64,000 bases of DNA from assembly GCF_009498035.1 (NCBI RefSeq), contig NZ_CP034550.1, positions 6,262,001-6,326,000 on the forward strand. Direction: 5' to 3'. This stretch comes from Saccharothrix syringae (GTDB lineage: Bacteria; Actinomycetota; Actinomycetes; Mycobacteriales; Pseudonocardiaceae). The notes under the pieces were generated by a model that saw nothing but the letters and a program-made list of their open reading frames with translations, was not told where the DNA came from and did no database searches. Both the position numbers and the translations under genes were made by a program. Positions 27,190 through 35,721 of this stretch are shown in pieces. The first letter of the stretch is position 1; each line of letters starts with the position of its first letter.

Positions 27190-27474
27190 ATGTCCCAGTC
27201 CGCCATCCGCACCTTCCTCGACCTGTCCACCAGCCACCTCCGCGAGCAGACCTGCCTGCAGCTCGACGACCACGAGGGTGTCGTCGCACACAATCTGCGG
27301 CACGGCTGGCTGCTGTTCGTGCCCGACCCCGCCGACGAGGCCGCCTCCGGCGACATCGACTGGCCCGACGAACTCGTGCCGATCGTGGAGCTGGCCCAGG
27401 CCAGCGGCTGTTCCTACGTGCTGTTCGACGCCGACGGCCCTCAGCTGGACGGTCTGCCCGTCTTCGACTGGTAG
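27190..27474 (+). CDS. DUF5983 family protein
   Basis: This 94-residue acidic protein starts at ATG 27190. It opens with AIRTFLDLSTSHLREQTCLQ and HGWLLFVPDP, and ends SYVLFDADGPQLDGLPVFDW, which match the start and terminal LP-x-x-DW signature of DUF5983. Members are small plasmid- and phage-associated proteins of unknown role. It was probably co-transcribed with the PP-loop gene before the transposon arrived. Confidence 0.75.
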   Translation: MSQSAIRTFLDLSTSHLREQTCLQLDDHEGVVAHNLRHGWLLFVPDPADEAASGDIDWPDELVPIVELAQASGCSYVLFDADGPQLDGLPVFDW

Positions 27475-27740
27475 GCCGCGCAGCACCCATTACGGTCCGC
27501 GCGGGCGTGCACGTTCGGGGCTGCCACATCGTCCATGGCGGCCTCCGGACGGACGGAGGCGGCGGTGATCGACCCGGATCCATGCCCCGTCGGCCTCGGC
27601 AACAACACCGACCCGGTTCCGGTCAGTTGCGCGTCCTGCCCTGTGGATCCATCGGAGTGCGGCCTCGCCCAGGCGAAGTGCATCGAGGACCGCCCATCCG
27701 TCCCGCGCGGACCTCGGTGCGCGGGCCGGCGGGTTCGGTG

Positions 27741-27840
27741 GGCGCCGCCCAGCGTGCTCCACCGGGGTGGGGGTGTCCAGCAGAAAGCGCTGGACACCCC
27801 CACCCCGGCAGAGCCACGCGGCAGGCGCACCACCGGACCA
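27741..27840 (+). repeat. Long intergenic hairpin, family B (copy 2)
   Basis: A perfect 19-bp inner stem (27762-27780 with 27790-27808) closes on CAGAAAGCG. Outer arms pair GGTGGGCGCC with GGCGCACCACC. It shares GCCGCCCAGCGTGCTCC/CCCC and GCGGCAGGCGCACCACCGGA with copy 1. It lies about 115 bp before the ParB-like gene. The remaining bases of the 480-bp gap (27475-27954) show no supported gene. Confidence 0.82.
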
Positions 27841-27954
27841 CACCGGCCCCACATCCCCACCGGCACAACACCACTTTCCCCTCACCATCAACACATTCCC
27901 GCACCCACACCAGGGCACAGCCATGCCCACAGCACCCGGAATGAGGCCATCACG

Positions 27955-29790
27955 ATGACCGCTACCGTCGACACCGCCGATTACAGCACCGCGCCCGACC
28001 TGATCACCATCGACCAGGTCACCACCGACACGCCGACCGTCTACCCCTTCGTCCTGCACAGGGTCGACCCGCGGAGGCTGCGCGCGGACGGCAACAGCCG
28101 CGTGGTCCGCGACATCCGCGAGACACGGCCCGAGCTGGTGGCCTCCGTCGCCGAGCACGGCGTGGACCCCAAGGTCTCGATCATCAACGTGGCACCGGAC
28201 CCCGACGGCGTCCTCGCGGTACTCGTGGGCTTCCACCGCCACGCCGCCGCCGTCGCCGTCAAGGAACGCGAGAACCCCGACCTCACCGTCGACCTCCTGG
28301 TCCACGCGCCCGGCACCAGGCGGGAGGTGCTGGTGGTCCAGGGCATCGAGAACATCCACCGCAAGGGCTACACCACGGCCGAAGAGGCCCAGCTCTACGG
28401 CCAGCTCGCCCTGGAAGGGATGGCCCCCGAGACGATCGCCCGCGAGCTGAGCCTGCCCGACGAACGGATCAAGGCCGGACTCGCCGTCGCCGCCAGCACC
28501 CGCACCCGGGCCGCCGGCAAGGCCCTGCCCACCGCGGACATGCTCCTGCTGTCCCAGCTGGCCGAGTTCGGCGACGACGAGGACGCCCACCAGAGGCTCG
28601 TCGACGTCCTGACCACCCGGCCTCACCAGTTCCAGTGGACGATCGAGCAGCTGCGCGACCGGCGCGAGCAGCAGGCCATGCTGGCCCGGGAGACGCAGAA
28701 GTTCACCGACCTGGGCTACACCCTGGCCGACGACGAGGACGACCTGCCCGACGGGGCCGAGCGCCTCGACGCGCTGTGCGCCGGCGACGGCGTCGACCCG
28801 CTGGACCCCGCCGGGCACGCCGACTGCCCGGGACGCGCGGTCTCGGTGTGGGTGGACGGCGACCTGGAGGCCGAGGTCGTCCACTACTGCCTCGACTACG
28901 CCACCCACGGCCACCGCACCCTCGCCTCGGTGCGGATCGCGGCCGCCGAGGACCGGCTGCGCGCCGAGGGCGTGCCGATCGTCGACCCCGCCGCCGACGG
29001 CGTGGTCCCCCTGTCCCGGCTGCTCGCCGACGGGCAGGCCCAGCACGCCCTCACCGCCGCCGACCACGCCGGCTGCCCCGGTCACGCCGCCTACGTCATC
29101 GACATCCCCTTCCGGTCGACCACCGACGTCGGATACGTCTGCACCGACCACGCCGCGCACGGCCACGTCCTGCGTTTCGCGCCGAGCGCGCCGCAGCCCG
29201 AACGCGACGCCGCCTATCAGACCGGCGAACGCAAGCGCGCGACCGCGAACAACCGGCTGTGGCGCGACGCCAAGATCGCCCGCCGCAAGTGGCTGACCCA
29301 GTACTTCACCGACTGGCGCAAGCGCAAGGCCACCGCGCTGCCGGCCCGCCTGCAGCACTGGCTCGCGCTCGCCCCGGTACTGGCCGGCGACTACCTCGCC
29401 GAGTCCGCGCCCGCGCACGCCTACGCCTACGCCTGCACCCTGCTCAAGCTGGGCGAACCCAAGGACCACCGCCGTACCAACAACCCGATCGCGGTGCTCC
29501 TGCGGCGCAAGACCACCACCGAGACCCAGGCCGTCCTGATCCGTCTGGCCCAGGTCGTCGGCGCCTGCGAGGCGCACTGGAACGCCAAGTACACCGAGAA
29601 CGCCGACGCCAGCTGGCGCTCGCCCAGCGACGACACCCGCTTCTACATCGAGCTGCTGCAGGCCCTGGGCTACCCCCTCTCCCACATCGAGCAGGTGGTG
29701 CTCAACCCCGCCCTCGACCACGAGAAGTGGCCCCACCTCGCCCCTGTCACCACCGGCGACAAGCAGATCGGCGACCAGCAGGCGGCGTGA
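27955..29790 (+). CDS. ParB/Spo0J-like nuclease-domain protein
   Basis: The 611-residue protein starts at ATG 27955; the longer open frame passes through the hairpin. Residues 30-130 match the ParB N-terminal domain: VDPRRLRADGNSRVVRDIRE, SVAEHGVDPKVSIINV, LAVLVGFHRHAAAVAVKE (the G-x-H-R nucleotide-binding region). A helical segment follows, with EEAQLYGQLALEGMAPETIA and LSLPDERIKAGLAVAAS as the helix-turn-helix. The rest is unusual: two similar Asp/His/Cys-containing repeats (HADCPGRAVSVWVDGD, DHAGCPGHAAYVIDIP) and a basic helical end. No ParA is next to it, so a role in partition is uncertain; regulation or DNA scanning is equally possible. Confidence 0.8.
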   Translation: MTATVDTADYSTAPDLITIDQVTTDTPTVYPFVLHRVDPRRLRADGNSRVVRDIRETRPELVASVAEHGVDPKVSIINVAPDPDGVLAVLVGFHRHAAAVAVKERENPDLTVDLLVHAPGTRREVLVVQGIENIHRKGYTTAEEAQLYGQLALEGMAPETIARELSLPDERIKAGLAVAASTRTRAAGKALPTADMLLLSQLAEFGDDEDAHQRLVDVLTTRPHQFQWTIEQLRDRREQQAMLARETQKFTDLGYTLADDEDDLPDGAERLDALCAGDGVDPLDPAGHADCPGRAVSVWVDGDLEAEVVHYCLDYATHGHRTLASVRIAAAEDRLRAEGVPIVDPAADGVVPLSRLLADGQAQHALTAADHAGCPGHAAYVIDIPFRSTTDVGYVCTDHAAHGHVLRFAPSAPQPERDAAYQTGERKRATANNRLWRDAKIARRKWLTQYFTDWRKRKATALPARLQHWLALAPVLAGDYLAESAPAHAYAYACTLLKLGEPKDHRRTNNPIAVLLRRKTTTETQAVLIRLAQVVGACEAHWNAKYTENADASWRSPSDDTRFYIELLQALGYPLSHIEQVVLNPALDHEKWPHLAPVTTGDKQIGDQQAA

Positions 29791-29808
29791 CCACCGCATC
29801 CCCCGGTC

Positions 29809-29846
29809 GGTTGGGCCCGCGCCTGCCTCCCTGCGCGGGCCCAACC
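29809..29846 (+). terminator. Stem-loop after the ParB-like gene
   Basis: GGTTGGGCCCGCGC (29809-29822) pairs perfectly with GCGCGGGCCCAACC (29833-29846) around a 10-base loop, 18 bases after the stop codon. Confidence 0.75.
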
Positions 29847-29955
29847 ACCCCGGTGTACCCGACCACCACGGGCTCCCGGCCCGCCCCACCCGCACTGGCT
29901 CAGTCCGCAATCCCGCCCAGTCCACCCGTTCACGTCGAACTCCGAGGAGACCACC

Positions 29956-30044
29956 GTGATCGCTGACTCATCGTCGATTCCGTCACCGTCCGGACACACG
30001 CTGTTCGACCGGAAGCAGACGGTCCGGGTGGACGACCCCGGCGA
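29956..30044 (+). pseudogene. DUF4192 gene, N-terminal fragment
   Basis: From GTG 29956 (behind GAGGAGA) the frame gives about 30 residues ending RVDDPGDV. This parallels the start of the intact DUF4192 gene at 63408 (RLHDPGDLIAAVPHL). At 30045 the sequence switches to an inverted copy of the middle of the same gene (present at 34653-34824), and coding sense is lost. This is one of two remnants of a DUF4192 gene broken by rearrangement. Confidence 0.7.
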
Positions 30045-30216
30045 CGTCATCGTGGTGCCGATGCCGGGTCGCGACCAGGGTCAGGATGGCCTCGCCCTCG
30101 GCGTGACCGACCAGGGTGTCGAGAAGTCCTCCGGTCGATACCGGTTCGGCGGCGACGTCGGAGATACTGAGCCCTTTCCAACCTGGCGGTGTGAGCGATG
30201 ACCGTGGTGGAGACAT
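30045..30216. repeat. Inverted duplicate of 34653-34824
   Basis: 172 bases identical, except for one position (T/C near 30139), to the reverse complement of 34653-34824. The segment covers the IS5-family left end and the first 120 bases of the DUF4192 C-terminal fragment. It marks one side of a rearrangement in which gene and IS sequences were copied in opposite orientation. Confidence 0.92.
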
Positions 30217-30458
30217 ACCGAGGCGCCGGCGGCCCGATCCGCGTCCCCTATCGCGGCAGGTGGCACAACCTCTCGCCCGGTCAGCAGGCGGCCAACCGCT
30301 CGCATGCCCGCATCCGCGCCCTCGGCGAACGAGCCGTCGCCACCCTCAAGACCTGGCGACTACTACGCAGACTCCGCTGCTCCACCACCCGCATCACCGA
30401 CCTGACCCGAGCCATCCTCGCGCTTCACCTCAACGCTGGATGAGGTTGGAAAAGGCTC
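30169..30458 (+). mobile_element. Internally deleted copy of the IS5-family element
   Basis: Both ends are present (GAGCCCTTTCCAACCT at 30169 and AGGTTGGAAAAGGCTC ending 30458), but only 290 bp remain of 885. The plus-strand frame encodes the last 77 transposase residues (YRGAGGPIRVPYRGRWHNL onwards). Compared with the full copy at 33816-34700, bases equivalent to 34058-34652 are missing, and the junction shares the trinucleotide ATG. The flanks ACT/ACT suggest a 3-bp target duplication. It cannot make transposase but could be moved by the full copy. Confidence 0.88.
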
Positions 30459-30708
30459 ACTACATCAATCGCACCACCGGTGGAATTATCGACATCAGCC
30501 CATACCGTCTCGAGCTGCTCCGTGAAGTTCTCCGGGTGGGCCAACGCCCCGTGCGTATGACGTACCTCCAACCTGGCCGCGTCTACTACCCCCGTTGTCG
30601 CCATCGCCTCAGCTGGGGCCACTGGTGCTAGCAATTCACCAGTCAACTCGGCCCAGTCGTTATCGGTCTCGTACTGCTGTGGGTCATGCTCGGTGGCGAG
30701 GTGACGCT

Positions 30709-30984
30709 ATGAGCTGCGCCGTACTGACGCCACCATCGCCCTGGGACAACATCCCATCCCTGTGCTCCGTCGCTGACCTGCGCCTGACGGAGCACTACGA
30801 ACTGGACTATCGCCTCACCGCTACCAAGGCACTCACTACACCAGTCGACGGCGACGAGACCGCTGCCCGCCGCTGGACGAGCTATTACTGCACGGTCTGT
30901 CGGGCTGACTTTACGAGCCGCCTCCTGGCCTTCGCCCATCTGGCCGACCTGGCGCACCGCCTGGCCGAACTGCCCGACCCATGA
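30709..30984 (+). CDS. Hypothetical protein, 91 residues, with a CxxC
   Basis: Starts at ATG 30709 in the segment between the two IS copies. The C-terminal half, SYYCTVCRADFTSRLLAFAH, then LADLAHRLAELPDP, has a CxxC followed by two His residues, which could be half of a zinc finger. The sequence is otherwise unremarkable. The 250 bases before it contain no supported gene. Family unknown. Confidence 0.45.
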   Translation: MSCAVLTPPSPWDNIPSLCSVADLRLTEHYELDYRLTATKALTTPVDGDETAARRWTSYYCTVCRADFTSRLLAFAHLADLAHRLAELPDP

Positions 30985-31114
30985 GGCGCGAGCTGCTACC
31001 GCCCGAGATCGGCATTGATTGAGCCGTTCCAAGACCATTCATCACCCGGCGGCTCTCACCCACCTACCGGACACCCAGAATCAGCTCAGACCGCAGACTC
31101 CGTCGGAGAGCGCC

Positions 31115-32263
31115 TTAGGACGTCGTGGGCTCTTTACAGTGGGCCGGGTCCGTGTGGACAGGTTTACGACCATTCGGGCTTACCCCGAGGGGCGCCAACT
31201 CGTTGGCGAACTCGCTCTCCCATGACGTCCGGATAAATTTATCGAGGAAAGCGCTGATCTGTTTGCACAGTTCTGGGCTGTGGTTGGGGAGACCGATACC
31301 GGAGATCTCATCCCGCGATAGGTTCTCGATTACCCTATAGGTACCTGGCGGATAACTTCTCGGTGCGCTTGCAGCGTATGCCTGCAGAATGGTGTAGTCG
31401 GTCGCGACGGCCGTGACCGGATTGCTAGGATTGACCAACTGCTCCATGCACTTATCCAGGTTCGGATCAGTGTTCTGCACGCGCAGACCAATGGCCTGAA
31501 TCTGCGACTGAAAATTGTTTGCCGTGACACCCCTCGTCATGCATACAGCTGGCTCCGCCGCTGCCAACTCGTCTTTTGCCGCAGTCGACACAAGGAAACC
31601 CGGGTGATCAAGGAAGTACGGACCAGCAAAGTCGACGTCTTTCTTCCGCGCGTCAGTGATGCTGTAATTCGAGATCACCAGCTTGACTCTACCAGCACGG
31701 CCGGTCTTACGGTCGGGCAATGCTTGAGCGCGCTCCGATGGGTCGATGGGTACGAAGTTGGGCGTAAAGTCGAATTCCTTCGCCAGGGCAAAGGCGAGTT
31801 TGATATCGAACCCGCTATAGGACTGACCACCCTCATCCTTACTCCACCCTGGAAGCTTGCCGTTAATTCCGATGTCGATCGTGGTGTGCGCCTTGAGGTA
31901 TTCCAGTGGGTCGGGTTCACCGTCAGCTGCGGCGCTAGTCGGACTGAACTGCACGTAGCCGAACACGACGAGAGCCGGAACAACCACCGCGGCGGTCCAC
32001 GCGATCCAGGTCCGCCGGGGTGCCGGAGTGACGTTCTTCTGTTCCGATCCCTGCTTCAGACGAAGCGGCAGCACAGCCAGGATCAGAGCCGCTACGCCGA
32101 TCGGCACAGCCATCACAGTTGCCAGGTTGGCGCCCGAGGGCAACAGCAGGAGCAGCGCAGTTAGCAGCACAGTACCCAGCACAGCGGGGCCAAGCCAAAA
32201 CAACTCAAGCCGTAACCGACTCGGCCTTGACGGCGTGCTGCCGCCCTTTTCGTCCATTGTCAT
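31115..32263 (-). CDS. Membrane-anchored family 3 solute-binding protein
   Basis: 382 residues from ATG 32263. The first 110 residues hold three hydrophobic helices (LFWLGPAVLGTVLLTALLLL, MAVPIGVAALILAVLPLRL, IAWTAAVVVPALVVFGYVQF). The remainder is a periplasmic-type amino-acid-binding fold: TIDIGINGKLPGWSKDEGG, YSGFDIKLAFALAKEFDF, LVISNYSITDARKKDVDFA, GPYFLDHPGFLV. Binding proteins of ABC transporters usually have one lipid anchor or signal peptide. Three membrane helices and no neighbouring permease suggest a sensor or scavenging protein. It is cargo between two IS copies, oriented like the Mrr-like gene. Confidence 0.78.
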   Translation of the reverse strand: MTMDEKGGSTPSRPSRLRLELFWLGPAVLGTVLLTALLLLLPSGANLATVMAVPIGVAALILAVLPLRLKQGSEQKNVTPAPRRTWIAWTAAVVVPALVVFGYVQFSPTSAAADGEPDPLEYLKAHTTIDIGINGKLPGWSKDEGGQSYSGFDIKLAFALAKEFDFTPNFVPIDPSERAQALPDRKTGRAGRVKLVISNYSITDARKKDVDFAGPYFLDHPGFLVSTAAKDELAAAEPAVCMTRGVTANNFQSQIQAIGLRVQNTDPNLDKCMEQLVNPSNPVTAVATDYTILQAYAASAPRSYPPGTYRVIENLSRDEISGIGLPNHSPELCKQISAFLDKFIRTSWESEFANELAPLGVSPNGRKPVHTDPAHCKEPTTS

Positions 32264-32684
32264 GCTCCGTATCTCAGAAAGGCTGTGCGCCCCGACGTAA
32301 CGCGATGTCCGGCGCAGCCCAGGGTGTCATCAGGTACATGATCGGATACTTACGCAACACGGTTGCCAATGTGATCAAATCCTTACCAATCCGTTACCGT
32401 CACCGTCGCAGCATCCGCAGAAATAGTATTTACGGTTAGTCACACACCGTGCACATCGGTCCATAGAGAGAACGGTATCGGCCGGAGAATTGGGCCGAAT
32501 GTTGGAATCAGCGCCTGCGACTGGATCTCACACCAATGTTGTGCTGCTGACCTCCGCTGTCACCCCCGTCCCGTAGTTGCCGGGAACCAACTACCATGCA
32601 GGCTCTCAGTCCCCGGACGCGCGAGTGTGCGAATCCCCCGACCGCGATCTCAACCAACCGGGGACTGAGTCATCTCACTGCCGG
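32264..32684. other. Intergenic region with a terminator-like stem
   Basis: No supported gene. The base composition is less GC-rich than usual here. CTCAGTCCCCGG (32605-32616) can pair with CCGGGGACTGAG (32658-32669) across about 40 bases, just beyond the stop of the minus-strand Mrr-like gene, and may terminate it. The rest presumably contains the promoter of the solute-binding gene. Confidence 0.45.
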
Positions 32685-33656
32685 TCAGGCCACGCCGTCC
32701 ACGTTCGGTCGGTACAGCGGCCTACGGTCGACCATCGCGACCCGGGTCTTGACCCGCAACCACTCCGCGAGATCGCCCTCACGCTCCAGCAGGTAGACGA
32801 TTTCTCCCAGCTCCGCCAAGACGATGGTTTTCTGCGCCAGCACGGTGCGGCACTGGTCGATGCTCGTGGCGGCGAAGCCGGACGCGGAAATGATCAGGCC
32901 ATGAACGTCGGCGCGGCTGTACACCCGGACGAGGTGCTGCGACACACCGTCAACCCCGAGTGGCTTGTTCCACCACTTCACCTCAACGAGGTACGGCTGG
33001 TTGTCCAGCTCGATGAGGCCGTCGATCTGCTCGCCGATCTGCCCACCGTCGGTGATGTTCAAGGTGAAGCTGTCGCGAACGCCGAGGCCGTCGAGCTTGA
33101 AGATCTGGTTGAGCAGGCGTTCGAGCTCAAGCCCGCGCTGGCGTGGGTCCGTCATGCTGAACAGCTTCGTGAGCTGGCGGTACAACTGCTGCCGCTGCTC
33201 GCGCTTGCGCTGCGCCGCAGCGGCGGCCTCACGCTGGGAACGCAGGCGCTCATCCCGTTCCCGGTCACGTTCCTGCTGCATGCGGACGAACGCGTCCTTG
33301 ACGCTAACGAGCTGGCGGACCTTGGCCACCAGTCCCTGCGCTTTAAGCGCCTCCTCCGACCAGCAGGTCGAGAAGTCCTCCCACTCGACCACCCGGCGAA
33401 CGATCTCGCGGCGAGCACGAAGTCCGGAGTCGCCCTCCTCGTTGACTCGGCCGAGGGCCGTCCGCGCGATGTCGTACTTGGTGATCGAACTGCGGTCCGC
33501 GGCCACCCGACGCTGCACGTCGGCCAAGTGTCGCTCGTCGACGCCGCAGGCCCGGAAGAAGCGCACCGTGTCTGGCTTCGACCGCTGGAGCAGCGGGATG
33601 GTGTCCACCAGCAAGCTGAACAGGTCGGGTGGGTAGTGGTACGGATCGCTCGCCAT
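32685..33656 (-). CDS. Mrr-like restriction endonuclease family protein
   Basis: 323 residues from ATG 33656. A helical N-terminus (YPPDLFSLLVDTIPLLQRSK) is followed by a charged coiled coil rich in Arg/Glu/Gln around residues 130-190. The nuclease domain comes next: RGLELERLLNQIFKLDGLGV, then GEQIDGLIELDNQPYLVEVK, which supplies the D...ExK catalytic triad of the Mrr/PD-(D/E)xK fold, and ADVHGLIISASGFA with the family Ser/Gly loop. Mrr enzymes cut modified foreign DNA. No methyltransferase is adjacent, consistent with a type IV-like role. It is cargo between IS5-family copies. Confidence 0.85.
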   Translation of the reverse strand: MASDPYHYPPDLFSLLVDTIPLLQRSKPDTVRFFRACGVDERHLADVQRRVAADRSSITKYDIARTALGRVNEEGDSGLRARREIVRRVVEWEDFSTCWSEEALKAQGLVAKVRQLVSVKDAFVRMQQERDRERDERLRSQREAAAAAQRKREQRQQLYRQLTKLFSMTDPRQRGLELERLLNQIFKLDGLGVRDSFTLNITDGGQIGEQIDGLIELDNQPYLVEVKWWNKPLGVDGVSQHLVRVYSRADVHGLIISASGFAATSIDQCRTVLAQKTIVLAELGEIVYLLEREGDLAEWLRVKTRVAMVDRRPLYRPNVDGVA

Positions 33657-33815
33657 CGATCACCTCAGCACGGGTTGTGAGCCCGTTATCTTCTCACGCG
33701 GCCGATGAGCCCTCAGCGCGACACGACCTAGGGGGGTGCCCCGACGTCACCGACTCGCTGACCCGACCCAGGGACGCCTGACAAGGCCCTGAGCGCCACG
33801 CTGAATGCCTACAAG

Positions 33816-34700
33816 GAGCCTTTTCCAACCTCATCCAGCGTTGAGGTGAAGCGCGAGGATGGCTCGGGTCAGGTCGGTGATGCGGGTGGTGGAGCAGCGG
33901 AGTCTGCGTAGTAGTCGCCAGGTCTTGAGGGTGGCGACGGCTCGTTCGCCGAGGGCGCGGATGCGGGCATGCGAGCGGTTGGCCGCCTGCTGACCGGGCG
34001 AGAGGTTGTGCCACCTGCCGCGATAGGGGACGCGGATCGGGCCGCCGGCGCCTCGGTATGCCTTGTCGGCCCAACACGGGATGCCGGCTGCGGTGCGGTC
34101 GTCGACGATGCCGTGGGCGCGTGCTGCGGTCAGGTCGTGAGCCGAACCGGGCAACGCGGGCGAGGTCCACAGCAGGCGTCCGGCCGGGTCGGCGAGGACC
34201 TGGACGTTCATGCCGTGCCGCTTGTGTTTTCCCGAGTAGTACGGCCGGTCGGCGGCGATCCGGTCGATACGGAGCAGGGTGCCGTCGAGGATGACGTAGG
34301 CCTTGCGCGCGGCGATCCGGATCGCTTCGGCCAGGTACGGTGCCAGTGCGGCCAGGAGTTCGACCGCTTCGTGGACGTAGCGGCAGACGGTGGCCAGGCC
34401 GATGCCGAACCCTGCGGCCAGGCGGCTGTAGGTGTCGCCGCAGCGCAGATGGGCCAGCACGAGCAGTGCTTGACGGCCACTGTCGAGTCTGCGCCACCTG
34501 CTGCCGATCCGACGACGATGCGCGGCCAGCTGGTGAGCGAGGAACTGCAGGTGTGAACCGGACAGGTCGATCGCGGATGGGTAGACAAGCACTCGAAGCT
34601 CCTGGCGATGGCCTTGCTCTTGGTCGAGAAGTCATCTACCAGGAGCTTCGTCATGTCTCCACCACGGTCATCGCTCACACCGCCAGGTTGGAAAGGGCTC
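33816..34700 (-). mobile_element. IS5-family insertion sequence, complete copy
   Basis: Bounded by GAGCCTTTTCCAACCT (from 33816) and AGGTTGGAAAGGGCTC (ending 34700), inverted repeats with one difference; 885 bp. The same ends flank the deleted copy at 30169-30458 in opposite orientation. The right-hand flank is the broken DUF4192 gene; the left flank is unrelated, with no target duplication, as expected after rearrangement. Confidence 0.9.
33831..34592 (-). CDS. IS5-family transposase
   Basis: A complete 253-residue DDE transposase. A helix-turn-helix region (ALLVLAHLRCGDTYSRLAAG, GLATVCRYVHEA) leads into VILDGTLLRIDRIAADRPYY with the first catalytic Asp, SPALPGSAHDLTAAR with the second, then CWADKAYRGAGGPI and a C-terminal LGERAVATLKTWRLLRRLR. 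It parallels the transposase at 4341 in length and order but differs at many positions. Its last 77 residues are identical to the remnant frame at 30217-30443. Confidence 0.92.
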   Translation of the reverse strand: MLVYPSAIDLSGSHLQFLAHQLAAHRRRIGSRWRRLDSGRQALLVLAHLRCGDTYSRLAAGFGIGLATVCRYVHEAVELLAALAPYLAEAIRIAARKAYVILDGTLLRIDRIAADRPYYSGKHKRHGMNVQVLADPAGRLLWTSPALPGSAHDLTAARAHGIVDDRTAAGIPCWADKAYRGAGGPIRVPYRGRWHNLSPGQQAANRSHARIRALGERAVATLKTWRLLRRLRCSTTRITDLTRAILALHLNAG

Positions 34701-35600
34701 AGTATCTCCGACGTCGCCGCCGAACCGGCATCGACCGGAGGACTTCTCGACACCCTGGTCGGTCACGCCGAGGGCGAGGCCATCCTGACCCTGGTCGCGA
34801 CCCGGCATCGGCACCACGATGACGGCCCACCTCATGCCGCATTGATCAACGCGATCGCGCGGAGGTTCGCCGAACTGGGCGTCGACGTCGCGGCCTTCTG
34901 GACGACCGGCATCGCCGAGGGCGCCCGATGGAGCAACTACCACGCTCCCTCCCGGACCGGCGCCGTCGCCGACCCCGCGTGCTCCCCGGCAGCGGCTGCC
35001 ACAGCGATGCAGGGCCGGCGGACCTTCGCCAGCCGAGCCGAGCTCGTCGCGACGTTGGAGCCGGCACCCCAGGAGGTTCTGCACCGCCGCGAAATGCTGC
35101 TCCTCGGCCTTGCCGACGCCGGGCGTCCTGCGGCTTCGGATGCCTACCGCCTGGTCGCCGACCACGTCACCCGTGCCGACCTGCGCACCGAGGCGTTGAC
35201 CGACACCGAGATCGCGCAACTGGCATACGCCCTCGGTGACCTGGAAGTCCGCGACGCCTGCCTCGGGTTCGCAGCCACCGACCAGGCGGCCGCGGCCGAA
35301 CGGCTGTGGACGGAGCTGACCCGACAGTCGCCTGTACCCGAACGGGCACAACCGGCCGTGTTGCCGGCCGTGTCGGCCTGCCTGCGCGGCGGCGGACCCC
35401 TGAGCCGCGTGGCACTGGATCACGCGCAGGCGGCGTCTCCCGGCCATCGTCTCGCCCGATTGATCCGTCAAGCCCTCGACACCGGACTTCCGCCGGAGAG
35501 GTTGCGTTCGTTGGCCGAGCAGGCCCTGGCCACCGGCCGGGAATGGAGCCAAGGGCGCCCACACCTGACCCGAATCCAGTCTGCGACCACCCGATCGATC
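34701..35600 (+). pseudogene. DUF4192 gene, C-terminal fragment
   Basis: Immediately after the IS end the plus frame reads SISDVAAEPASTGGLLDTLV, then AALINAIARRFAELGVDVAA, FWTTGIAEGARWSNYHAPSR, and AATAMQGRRTFASRAELVAT. These line up with the intact DUF4192 protein at 63408 (IRTVLAEHGVPSEMFWTAAI, GARWHDYD, AVQGLHAFDSREDL). The N-terminal third is missing; part of it is at 29956. The frame also runs on without a natural stop past 35600 into the next gene; a +1 shift would reach TGA 35566. The gene is therefore broken at both ends. Confidence 0.82.
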
Positions 35601-35721
35601 TGCCACGCCTTGGCCTTCGGCCGGGTCCGCACAGTTCGGTGCTTCCGACAGGCCCGCACGCCCACACCATCGCCCGTCCGCCGCTTCCCGCCTACCGCCG
35701 CCGTACCCGCCAGGAGGTGCC

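Noticed and set aside
27955..29790. A plasmid partition locus (parAB)
   Set aside because: No ParA-type ATPase is adjacent and no parS-like repeat was identified, so only a ParB-like domain is claimed.
27490..29925. An 811-codon minus-strand frame antisense to the ParB-like gene
   Set aside because: Gly/Val/Asp-biased composition typical of antisense frames in GC-rich genes; no motif or ribosome site.
32600..32672. tRNA-like segment
   Set aside because: It has a terminal stem, but no anticodon arm or T-loop consensus could be drawn; read instead as a terminator.
30169..34700. Standard composite transposon with two active IS copies
   Set aside because: One copy is deleted and no outer target duplication is visible; the arrangement fits rearrangement better than simple transposition.
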